A stretch of 64,000 nt of DNA from contig CAXHUQ010000601.1 in assembly GCA_964020085.1 (NCBI GenBank), forward strand, positions 186,001 through 250,000. The letters are read 5' to 3'. Made by a program: the position numbers and the translations under genes. Shown here piece by piece: positions 1 through 12,119 of the stretch. The first letter of the stretch is position 1; each line of letters begins with the position of its first letter. The notes below the pieces were generated by a model, which did no database searches, had not been told where the DNA came from, and saw nothing but the letters and a program-made list of their open reading frames with translations. The stretch is from Micromussa lordhowensis. Its lineage: Eukaryota; Cnidaria; Anthozoa; Scleractinia; Lobophylliidae.

Positions 1-3000
1 GGCAGCAAACCGCGGCTCCCTAAGTTCCCGTAAAGCCGAGCTATGGAAAATTTGGCAAGGACACCCTCAGCGCGCATTTTCTGAAATTCTGCAAAGTTGC
101 GACCAGGGGAAAAACCTGCAGAAAGAAGGTTAGAACAAACACCCTGGCGCAAATGCCATTATCTTGTAATTAGAATGCACTTAAAGTGCCAACATAGCAC
201 AACATTTTGCAGCAAACCGCGGCTCCCTAAGGGCCCGTAAAGCCGAGCTATGGCAAATTTGGCAAGGAGACCCTCAGCGCGCATTTTCTGAAATTCTGCA
301 AAGTTGCGACCAGGGAAAAAACCTGGAGAAAAAAGGCCAAAAAAACACCCTGGCGCAAATGCCATTATCTCCTAAATAGAAAGCATTTAAAGTGCCAACA
401 TAGCACAACATTTTGCAGCAAACCGCGGCTCCCTAAGTCCTCGTAAAACCAAGCTATGGCAAATTTGGCAAGGACACCCTCAGCGTGCATTTTCTGAAAT
501 TCTGGAAAGTTGCAACCAGGGACAAAACCTGCAGAAAGAAGGCCAGAAAAAACACCCTGGCGCAAATGCCATTATCTCCTAATTTCAATGCACTTAAAGT
601 GCCAACATAGCACAACATTTTGCAGCAAACCGCGGCTCCCTAAGTGCCCGTAAAGCCGAGCTATGGCAAATTTGGCAAGGACACCCTCAGCGTGCATTTT
701 CTGAAATTCTACAGAGTTGCGACCTGCAGAAAGAAGGCCAGAAAAAACACCCTGGCGCAAATGCCATTATCTCCTAATTACAATGCACTTAAAGTGCCAA
801 CATAGCACAACATTTTGCAGCAAACCGCGGCTCCCTAAGTGCCCGTGAAGCCAAGCTATGGCAAATTTGCCAAGGACACCCTCAGCGCGCATTTTCTGAA
901 ACTCTGCAAAGTTGCAACCAGGGGAAATTCTTGCAGAAAGAAGGCCAGAAAAAACACCCTAGCGCAAATGCCATTATCTCCTAATTAAAATGCACTTAAA
1001 GTGCCAACATAGCACAACATTTTGCAGCAAACCGCGGCTCCTTAAGTGCCCGTGAAGCCGAGCTATGGGAAATTTGCCAAGGACACCCTCAGCGCGCATT
1101 TTCCGAAATTCTGCAAAGCTGCGACCAGGGGAAATTCTTGGAGAAAGAAGGCCACAAAAAAAAACCTGGCGCAAACGCCATTATCTCCTAATTAAAATGC
1201 ACTTAAAGTGCCAACATAGCACAACATTTTGAAGCAAACCGCGGCTCCCTAAGTGCCCGTAAAGCCGAGCTATGGCAAATTTGGCAAGGACACCCTTAGC
1301 GCGCATTTTCTGAAATTCTGCAAAGTTGCGACCAGAAGAAAAACCTGCAGAAAGAAGGCCAGAAAAAACACTCTGGCGCAAATTGCATTATCTCTTAATT
1401 AGAATACACTTAAAGTGCCAACATAGCACAACATTTTACAGCAAACCGCAGCTCCCTAAGTGCCCGTAAAGCCGAGCTATGGCAAATTTGGCAAGGACAC
1501 CCTCAGCACGCATTTTCTAAAATTCTGCAAAGTTGCTACCAGGGGACAGTCCTGCGGAAAGAAGGCCAGAGAAAACACCCTGGCACAAACGCCATTATCT
1601 CCTAATTACAATCCACTTAAATTGCCATCACAGCACAACATTTTGCAGCAAACCGCGGCTCCCTAAGTGCCCGTAAAGCCGAGCTATGGCAAATTTGGCA
1701 AGGACACCCTCAGCGCGCATTTTCTGAAATTCTGCAAAGTTGCGACAAGAAGAAAAACCTGCAGAAAGAAGGCCAGAAAAAACACCCTGGCGCAAATTGC
1801 ATTATCTCTTAATTACAATGCACTTAAAGTGCCAACATAGCACAACATTGTGCAGCAAACCGCGGCTCCCTAAGTGCCCGTAAAGCCGAGCTATGGCAAA
1901 TTTGGCAAGGACACCCTCAGCGCGCATTTTCTGAAATTCTGCAAAGTTGCGACCAGAAGAAAAACCTGCAGAAAGAAGGCCAGAAAAAACACTCTGGCGC
2001 AAATTGCATTATCTCTTAATTAGAATGCACTTAAAGTGCCAACATAGGACAACATTTTGAAGCAAACCGCGGCTCCCTAACTGCCCGTAAAGCCGAGCTA
2101 TGGCAAATTTGGCAAGGACACCCTTAGCGCATTTTCTGAAATTCTGCAAAGTTGCGACCAGGGGAAAGTCCTGCAGAAAGAAGGCCAGAAAAAACACCCT
2201 GGCGCAAATGCCATTATCTCTTAATTAAAATGCACTTAAAGTGTAAACATAGCACAACATTTTGCAGGAAACCGCGGCTACCTAAGTGCCCGTAAAGCCG
2301 AGCTATGGCAAATTTGGCAAGGACACCCTCAGCGAGCATTTTCTGAAATTCTGCAAAGTTGCGACCAGCGGAAAAACCTGCAGAAAGAAGGCCAGAACAA
2401 ACACCCTGGCGCAAATGGCATTATCTCGAAATTAAAATGCACTTAAAGTGCCAACATAGCACAACATTTTGAAGCAAACCGCGGCTCCCTAAGTGCCCGT
2501 AAAGCCGAGCTATGGCAAATTTGGCAAGGACACCCTCAGCGCGCATTTTCTGAAATTCTGCAAAGTTGCGACCAGGGGAAAGTCCTGCAGAAAGAAGGCC
2601 AGAAAAAACACCCTGGCGCAAATGCCATTATCTGGTAATTAAATTGTACTTCAAGTGCCAACATAGCACAACATTTTGCAGCAAACCGCGGCTCCCTAAG
2701 TGCCCGTAAAGCCGAGCTATGGCAAATTTGGCAAGGACACCCTCAGCGCGCATTTTCTGAAATTCTGCAAAGTTGCGACCAGGGGAAAAACCTGCAGAAA
2801 GAAGGCCAGAAAAAAAACCCTGGCGAAAATTCCATTATCTCCTAATTAGAATGCACTTAAAATGCCAACATAGCACAACATTTTGCAGCAAACCCCGGCT
2901 CCCTAAGTACCCGTAAAGCCGAGCTATGGCAAATTTGGCAAGGACACCCTCAGCGCGCATTTTCTGAAATTCTGCAAAGTTTCGACCAGGGGAAAGTCCT

Positions 3001-5101
3001 CCAGAAAGAAGGCCAGAAAAAACACCCTGGCGCAAATGTCATTATCTCCTAATTAGATTGCACTTAAAGTGCCAACATAGCACAACATTTTGCGGCAAAC
3101 CGCGGCTCCCTAAGTGCCCGTAACGCCGAGCTATGGCAAATTTGGCAAGGACACCCTCAGCGCGCATTTTCTGAAATTCTGCAAAGTTGCGACCAGGGGA
3201 AAAACCTGCAGAAAGAAGGCCAGAAAAAACACCCTAGCGCAAATGCCATTATCTCTTAATTAAAATGCACTTCAAGTGCCAACATAGCACAACATTTTGC
3301 AGCAAACCGCGGCTCTCTAAGTGCCCGTAAAGCCGAGCTATGGCAAATTTGCCAAGGTCACCCTTAGAGCGCATTTTCTGAAATTCTGCAAAGTTGCGAC
3401 CAGGGGAAAGTCCTGCAGAAAGAAGGCCAGAAAAAACACCCTGGCGCAAATGCCATTATCTCCTAAATAAAATGCACTTAAAGTGCTAACATAGCACAAC
3501 ATTTTGCAGCAAACCGCGGCTCCCTAACTGCCCGTAAAGCCGAGCTATGGCAAATTTGCCAAGGTCACCCTTAGAGCGCATTTTCTAAAATTCTGCAAAG
3601 TTGCGACCAGGGGAAAGTCCTGCAGAAAGAAGGCCAGAAAAAACACCCTGGCGCAAATGCCATTATCTCCTAAATAAAATGCACTTAAAGTGCCAACATA
3701 GCACAACATTTTGCAGCAAACCGCGGCTCCCTAAGTGCCCGTAAAGCCGAGCTATGGCAAATTTGGCAAGGAGACCCTCATCGCGCATTTTCTGAAATTC
3801 TGCAAAGTTGCGACCAGGGGAAAAACCTGCAGAAAGAAGGCCAGAAAAAACACCCTGGCGCAAAATGCCATTATCTCCTAATTACATGGCACTTAAAGTG
3901 CTATCATAGCACAACATTTTGCAGCAAACCGCGGCTCCCTAATTGCCAGTAAAGCCGAGCTTTGGCAAATTTGGCAAGGACACCCTGAGCGCGCATTTTC
4001 TGAAATTCTGCAAAGTTGCGACCAGGGGAAAGTCCTGCATAAAGAATGCCATAAAAAAAAACCCTGGCGCAAATGCCATTATCTCCTTATTAGAATGCAC
4101 TTAAAGTGCCAACATAGCACAACATTTGGCAGCAAACCGCGGCTCCCTAAGTTCCCGTAAAGCCGAGCTATGGCAAATTTGGCAAGGACACCCTCAGCGT
4201 GCATTTTCTGAAATTCTGCAAAGTTGCGACCAGGGGAAAAACCTGCAGAAAGAAGGTTAGAAAAAACACCCTGGCGCAAATGCCATTATCTTGTAATTAG
4301 AATGCACTTAAAGTGCCAACATAGCACAACATTTTGCAGCAAACCGCGGCTCCCTAAGTCCTCGTAAAACCGAGCTATGGCAAATTTGGCAAGGACACCC
4401 TCAGCGTGCATTTTCTGAAATTCTGGAAAGTTGCAACCAGGGACAAAACCTGCAGAAAGAAGGCCAGAAAAAACACCCTGGCGCAAATGCCATTATCTCC
4501 TAAATTCAATGCACTTAAAGTGCCAACATAGCACAACATTTTGCAGCAAACCGCGGCTCCCTAAGTGCCCGTAAAGCCGAGCTATGGCAAATTTGGCAAG
4601 GACACCCTCAGCGTGCATTTTCTGAAATTCTGCAGAGTTGCGACCTGCAGAAAGAAGGCCAGAAAAAACACCCTGGCGCAAATGCCATTATCTCCTAATT
4701 ACAATGCACTTAAAGTGCCAACATAGCACAACATTTTGCAGCAAACCGGGGCTCCCTAAGTGGCCGTGAAGCCAAGCTATGGCAAATTTGCCAAGGACAC
4801 CCTCAGCGCGCATTTTCTGAAATTCTGCAAAGTTGCAGCCAGGGGAAATTCTTGCAGAAAGAAGGCCAGAAAAAACACCCTGGCGCAAATGCCATTATCT
4901 CCTAATTACAATGCACTTAAAGTGCCAACATAGCACAACATTTTGCAGCAAACCGGGGCTCCCTAAGTGGCCGTGAAGCCAAGCTATGGCAAATTTGCCA
5001 AGGACACCCTCAGCGCGCATTTTCTGAAATTCTGCAAAGTTGCAGCCAGGGGAAATTCTTGCAGAAAGAAGGCCAGAAAAAACACCCTAGCGCAAATGCC
5101 A

Positions 5102-7380
5102 TTATCTCCTAATTAAAACGCACTTAAAGTGCCAACATAGCACAACATTTTGCAGCAAACCGCGGCTCCTTAAGTGCCCGTGAAGCCGAGCTATGGGAAA
5201 TTTGCCAAGGACACCCTCAGCGCGCATTTTCTGAAGTTCTGCAAAGTTGCGACCAGGGGAAATTCTTGGAGAAAGAAGGCCACAAAAAAAACCCTGGCGC
5301 AAACGCCATTATCTCCTAATTAAAATGCACTTAAAGTGCCAACATAGCACAACATTTTGCAGCAAACCGCGGCTCCCTAAGTGCCCGTAAAGCCGAGCTA
5401 TGGCAAATTTGGCAAGGACACCCTCAGCGCGCATTTTCTGAAATTCTGCAAAGTTGCGACCAGAAGAAAAACCTGCAGAAAGAAGGCCAGAAAAAACACT
5501 CTGGCGCAAATGCCATTATCTCTTAATTAGAATGCACTTAAAGTGCCAACATAGCACAACATTGTGCAGCAAACCGCGGCTCCCTAACTGCCCGTAAAGC
5601 CGAGCTATGGCAAATTTGGCAAGGACACCCTCAGCGCGAATTTTCTGAAAATCTGCAAAGTTGCGACCAGGGGAAAAACCTGCAGAAAGAAGGCCAGAAA
5701 AAAACACCCTGGCGCAAATGCCATTATCTCCTAATTAAAATGCACTTATAGTGCCAACATAGCACAACATTTTGCAGCAAACCGCGGCTCTCGAAGTGCC
5801 CGTAAAGCCGAGCTATGGCAAATTTGCCAAGGTCACCCTTAGAGCGCATTTTCTGAAATTCTGCAAAGTTGCGACCAGGGGAAAGTCCTGCAGAAAGAAG
5901 GCCAGGAAAAACACCCTGGCGCAAATGCCATTATCTCCTAAATAAAATGCACTTAAAGTGCTAACATAGCACAACATTTTGCAGCAAACCGCGGCTCCCT
6001 AACTGCCCGTAAAGCCGAGCTATGGCAAATTTGCCAAGGTCACCCTTAGAGCGCATTTTCTGAAATTCTGCAAAGTTGCGACCAGGGGAAAGTCCTGCAG
6101 AAAGAAGGCCAGAAAAAACACCCTGGCGCAAATGCCATTATCTCCTAATTACAATGCACTTAAAGTGCCAACATAGCACAACATTTTGCAGCAAACCGGG
6201 GCTCCCTAAGTGCCCGTGAAGCCAAGCTATGGCAAATTTGCCAAGGACACCCTCAGCGCGCATTTTCTGAAATTCTGCAAAATTGCAGCCAGGGGAAATT
6301 CTTGCAGAAAGAAGGCCAGAAAAAACACCCTAGCGCAAATGCCATTATCTCCTAATTAAAATGCACTTAAAGTGCCAACATAGCACAACATTTTGCAGGA
6401 AACCGCGGCTCCTTAAGTGCCCGTGAAGCCGAGCTATGGGAAATTTGCCAAGGACACCCTCAGCGCGCATTTTCTGAAATTCTGCAAAGTTGCGACCAGG
6501 GGAAATTCTTGGAGAAAGAAGGCCACAAAAAAAACCCTGGCGCAAACGCCATTATCTCCTAATTAAAATGCACTTTAAGTGCCAACATAGCACAACATTT
6601 TGCAGCAAACCGCGGCTCCCTAAGTGCCCGTAAAGCCGAGCTATGGCAAATTTGGCAAGGACACCCTCAGCGCGCATTTTCTGAAATTCTGCAAAGTTGC
6701 GACCAGAAGAAAAACCTGCAGAAAGAAGGCCAGAAAAAACACTCTGGCGCAAATTGCATTATCTCTTAATTAGAATGCACTTAAATTGCCAGCATAGCAC
6801 AACATTGTGCAGCAAACCGCGGCTCCCTAACTGCCCGTAAAGCCGAGCTATGGCAAATTTGGCAAGGACACCCTCAGCGCGAATTTTCTGAAAATCTGCA
6901 AAGTTGCGACCAGGGGAAAAACCTCCAGAAAGAAGGCCAGAAAAAAACACCCTGGCGCAAATGCCATTATCTCCTAATTAAAATGCACTTATAGTGCCAA
7001 CATAGCACAACATTTTGCAGCAAACCGCGGCTCTCGAAGTGCCCGTAAAGCCGAGCTATGGCAAATTTGCCAAGGTCACCCTTAGAGCGCATTTTCTGAA
7101 ATTCTGCAAAGTTGCGACCAGGGGAAAGTCCTGCAGAAAGAAGGCCAGAAAAAACACCCTGGCGCAAATGCCATTATCTCCTAAATAAAATGCACTTAAA
7201 GTGCTAACATAGCACAACATTTTGCAGCAAACCGCGGCTCCCTAACTGCCCGTAAAGCCGAGCTATGGCAAATTTGCCAAGGTCACCCTTAGAGCGCATT
7301 TTCTGAAATTCTGCAAAGTTGCGACCAGGGGAAAGTCCTGCAGAAAGAAGGCCAGAAAAAACACCCTGGCGCAAATGCCA
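5102..7380. repeat. Local six-monomer duplication in the satellite (period 1,243 bp)
   Basis: Five successive distinctive monomers at 5,102 to 6,137 recur in the same order at 6,345 to 7,380, an offset of 1,243 bp or six monomers. Shared markers include AAATTCTTGGAG with GGCCACAAAA in the first monomer, GACCAGAAGAAAAACC in the second, GCGCGAATTTTCTGAAAATC in the third, and CACTTATAGTGCC with CTCTCGAAGTG in the fourth. This is the pattern expected from unequal crossover or a replication-based duplication. Confidence 0.85.
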
Positions 7381-10300
7381 TTATCTCCTAAATAAAATGC
7401 ACTTAAAGTGCTAACATAGCACAACATTTTGCAGCAAACCGCTGCTCCCTAACTGCCCGTAAACCCGAGCTATGGCAAATTTGCCAAGGTCACCCTTAGA
7501 GCGCATTTTCTGAAATTTTGCCAAGTTGCGACCAGGGGAAAGTCCTGCAGAAAGAAGGCCAGAAAAAACACCTTGGCGCAAATGCCATTATCTCCTAAAT
7601 AAAATGCACTTAAAGTGCCAACATAGCACAACATTTTGCAGCAAACCGCGGCTCCCTAAGTGCCCGTAAAGCCGAGCTATGGCAAATTTGGCAAGGAGAC
7701 CCTCATCGCGCATTTTCTGAAATTCTGCAAAGTTGCGACCAGGGACAAAACCTGCAGAAAGAAGGCCAGAAAAAACACCCTGGCGCAAATGCCATTATCT
7801 CCTAATTACATGGCACTTAAAGTGCTATCATAGCACAACATTTTGCAGCAAACCGCGGCTCCCTAATTGCCAGTAAAGCCGAGCTTTGGCAAATTTGGCA
7901 AGGACACCCTGAGCGCGCATTTTCTGAAATTCTGCAAAGTTGCGACCAGGGGAAAGTCCTGCATAAAGAATGCCATAAAAAAAAACCCTGGCGCAAATGC
8001 CATTATCTCCTTATTAGAATGCACTTAAAGTGCCAACATAGCACAACATTTGGCAGCAAACCGCGGCTCCCTAAGTTCCCGTAAAGCCGAGCTATGGCAA
8101 ATTTGGCAAGGACACCCTCAGCGCGCATTTTCTGAAATTCTGCAAAGTTGCGACCAGGGGAAAAACCTGCAGAAAGAAGGTTAGAAAAAACACCCTGGCG
8201 CAAATGCCATTATCTTGTAATTAGAATGCACTTAAAGTGCCAACATAGCACAACATTTTGCAGCAAACTGCGGCTCCCTAAGGGCCCGTAAAGCCGAGCT
8301 ATGGCAAATTTGGCAAGGAGACCCTCAGCGCGCATTTTCTGAAATTCTGCAAAGTTGCGACCAGGGAAAAAACCTGGAGAAAAAAGGCCAAAAAAACACC
8401 CTGGCGCAAATGCCATTATCTCCTAAATAGAAAGCACTTAAAGTGCCAACATAGCACAACATTTTGCAGCAAACCGCGGCTCCCTAAGTCCTCGTAAAAC
8501 CGAGCTATGGCAAATTTGGCAAGGACACCCTCAGCGTGCATTTTCTGAAATTCTGGAAAGTTGCAACCAGGGACAAAACCTGCAGAAAGAAGGCCAGAAA
8601 AAACACCCTGGCGCAAATGCCATTATCTCCTAATTACAATGCACTTAAAGTGCCAACATAGCACAACATTTTGCAGCAAACCGCGGCTCCCTAAGTGCCC
8701 GTAAAGCCGAGCTATGGCAAATTTGGCAAGGACACCCTCAGCGTGCATTTTCTGAAATTCTACAGAGTTGCGACCAGCAGAAAGAAGGCCAGAAAAAACA
8801 CCCTGGCGCAAATGCCATTATCTCCTAATTACAATGCACTTAAAGTGCCAACATAGCACAACATTTTGCAGCAAACCGCGGCTCCCTAAGTGCCCGTGAA
8901 GCCAAGCTATGGCAAATTTGCCAAGGACACCCTCAGCGCGCATTTTCTGAAATTCTGCAAAGTTGCAACCAGGGGAAATTCTTGCAGAAAGAAGGCCAGA
9001 AAAAACACCCTAGCGCAAATGCCATTATCTCCTAATTAAAACGCACTTAAAGTGCCAACATAGCACAACATTTTGCAGCAAACCGCGGCTCCTTAAGTGC
9101 CCGTGAAGCCGAGCTATGGGAAATTTGCCAAGGACACCCTCAGCGCGCATTTTCTGAAATTCTGCAAAGTTGCGACCAGGGGAAATTCTTGGAGAAAGAA
9201 GGCCACAAAAAAAACCCTGGCTCAAACGCCATTATCTCCTAATTAAAATGCACTTAAAGTGCCAACATAGCACAACATTTTGCAGCAAACCGCGGCTCCC
9301 TAAGTGCCCGTAAAGCCGAGCTATGGCAAATTTGGCAAGGACACCCTCAGCGCGCATTTTCTGAAATTCTGCAAAGTTGCGACCAGAAGAAAAACCTGCA
9401 GAAAGAAGGCCAGAAAAAACACTCTGGCGCTAATGCCATTATCTCTTAATTAGAATGCACTTAAAGTGCCAACATAGCACAACATTGTGCAGCAAACCGC
9501 GGCTCCCTAACTGCCCGTAAAGCCGAGCTATGGCAAATTTGGCAAGGACACCCTCAGCGCGAATTTTCTGAAAATCTGCAAAGTTGCGACCAGGGGAAAA
9601 ACCTGCAGAAAGAAGGCCAGAAAAAAACACCCTGGCGCAAATGCCATTATCTCCTAATTAAAATGCACTTATAGTGCCAACATAGCACAACATTTTGCAG
9701 CAAACCGCGGCTCTCGAAGTGCCCGTAAAGCCGAGCTATGGCAAATTTGCCAAGGTCACCCTTAGAGCGCATTTTCTGAAATTCTGCAAAGTTGCGACCA
9801 GGGGAAAGTCCTGCAGAAAGAAGGCCAGAAAAAACACCCTGGCGCAAATGCCATTTTCTCCTAAATAAAATGCACTTAAAGTGCTAACATAGCACAACAT
9901 TTTGCAGCAAACCGCGGCTCCCTAACTGCCCGTAAAGCCGAGCTATGGCAAATTTGCCAAGGTCACCCTTAGAGCGCATTTTCTGAAATTCTGCAAAGTT
10001 GCGACCAGGGGAAAGTCCTGCAGAAAGAAGGCCAGAAAAAACACCCTGGCGCAAATGCCATTATCTCCTAAATAAAATGCACTTAAAGTGCCAACATAGC
10101 ACAACATTTTGCAGCAAACCGCGGCTCCCTAAGTGCCCGTAAAGCCGAGCTATGGCAAATTTGGCAAGGAGACCCTCATCGCGCATTTTCTGAAATTCTG
10201 CAAAGTTGCGACCAGGGGAAAAACCTGCAGAAAGAAGGCCAGAAAAAACACCCTGGCGCAAATGCCATTATCTCCTAATTACATGGCACTTAAAGTGCTA

Positions 10301-12119
10301 TCATAGCACAACATTTTGCAGCAAACCGCGGCTCCCTAATTGCCAGTAAAGCCGAGCTTTGGCAAATTTGGCAAGGACACCCTAAGCGCGCATTTTCTGA
10401 AATTCTGCAAAGTTGCGACCAGGGGAAAGTCCTGCATAAAGAATGCCATAAAAAAAAACCCTGGCGCAAATGCCATTATCTCCTTATTAGAATGCACTTA
10501 AAGTGCCAACATAGCACAACATTTGGCAGCAAACCGCGGCTCCCTAAGTTCCCGTAAAGCCGAGCTATGGCAAATTTGGCAAGGACACCCTCAGCGCGCA
10601 TTTTCTGAAATTCTGCAAAGTTGCGACCAGGGGAAAAACCTGCAGAAAGAAGGTTAGAAAAAACACCCTGGCGCAAATGCCATTATCTTGTAATTAGAAT
10701 GCACTTAAAGTGCCAACATAGCACAACATTTTGCAGCAAACCGCGGCTCCCTAAGGGCCCGTAAAGCCGAGCTATGGCAAATTTGGCAAGGAGACCCTCA
10801 GCGCGCATTTTCTGAAATTCTGCAAAGTTGCGACCAGGGAAAAAACCTGGAGAAAAAAGGCCAAAAAAACACCCTGGCGCAAACGCCATTATCTCCTAAA
10901 TAGAAAGCACTTAAAGTGCCAACATAGCACAACATTTTGCAGCAAACCGCGGCTCCCTAAGTCCTCGTAAAACCGAGCTATGGCAAATTTGGCAAGGACA
11001 CCCTCAGCGTGCATTTTCTGAAATTCTGGAAAGTTGCAACCAGGGACAAAACCTGCAGAAAGAAGGCCAGAAAAAACACCCTGGCGCAAATGCCATTATC
11101 TCCTAATTTCAATGCACTTAAAGTGCCAACATAGCACAACATTTTGCAGCAAACCGCGGCTCCCTAAGTGCCCGTAAAGCCGAGCTATGGCAAATTTGGC
11201 AAGGACACCCTTAGCGTGCATTTTCTGAAATTCTACAGAGTTGCGACCTGCAGAAAGAAGGCCAAAAAAAACACCCTGGCGCAAATGCCATTATCTTCTA
11301 ATTACAATGCACTTAAAGTGCCAATATAGCACAACATTTTGCAGCAAACCGCGGCTCCCTTAGTGCCCGTGAAGCCAAGCTATGGCAAATTTGCCAAGGA
11401 CACCCTCAGCGCGCATTTTCTGAAACTCTGCAAAGTTGCAACCAGGGGAAATTCTTGCAGAAAGAAGGCCAGAAAACACACCCTAGCGCAAATGGCATTA
11501 TCTCCTAATTAAAACGCACTTAAAGTGCCAACATAGCACAACATTTTGCAGCAAACCGCGGCTCCTTAAGTGCCCGTGAAGCCGAGCTATGGGAAATTTG
11601 CCAAGGACACCCTCAGCGCGCATTTTCCGAAATTCTGCAAAGCTGCGACCAGGGGAAATTCTTGGAGAAAGAAGGCCACAAAAAAAAACCTGGCGCAAAC
11701 GCCATTATCTCCTAATTAAAATGCACTTAAAGTGCCAACATAGCCCAACATTTTGCAGCAAACCGCGGCTCCCTAAGTGCCCGTAAAGCCGAGCTATGGC
11801 AAATTTGGCAAGGACACCCTTAGCGCGCATTTTCTGAAATTCTGCAAAGTTGCGACCAGAAGAAAAACCTGCAGAAAGAAGGCCAGAAAAAACACTCTGG
11901 CGCAAATTGCATTATCTCTTAATTAGAATGCACTTAAAGTGCCAACATAGCACAACATTGTGCAGCAAACCGCGGCTCCCTAACTGCCCGTAAAGCCGAG
12001 CTATGGCAAATTTGGCAAGGACACCCTCAGCGCGAATTTTCTGAAAATCTGCAAAGTTGCGACCAGGGGAAAAACCTGCAGAAAGAAGGCCAGAAAAAAA
12101 CACCCTGGCGCAAATGCCA
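7381..12119. repeat. Higher-order repeat: 12-monomer unit of 2,473 bp, about 1.9 copies
   Basis: Eleven successive variant monomers starting at 7,381 recur at exactly +2,473 bp, through 12,119. Pairs of starts are 7,588/10,061, 7,795/10,268, 8,003/10,476, 8,210/10,683, 8,416/10,889, 8,623/11,096, 9,025/11,498 and 9,439/11,912. Diagnostic variants travel together: CATGGCACTTAAAGTGCTATC, the AAGAAGGTTAG copy, the CTAAGGGCCCG copy, the GTCCTCGTAAAACC copy and the 12-bp-deleted copy. Part of the same series also appears at 1 to 1,387 (offset 8,051) and, lacking one monomer, at 3,663 to 4,900. Copies within the unit differ more from each other than from their counterpart one unit away, which defines a higher-order repeat. 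Confidence 0.9.
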
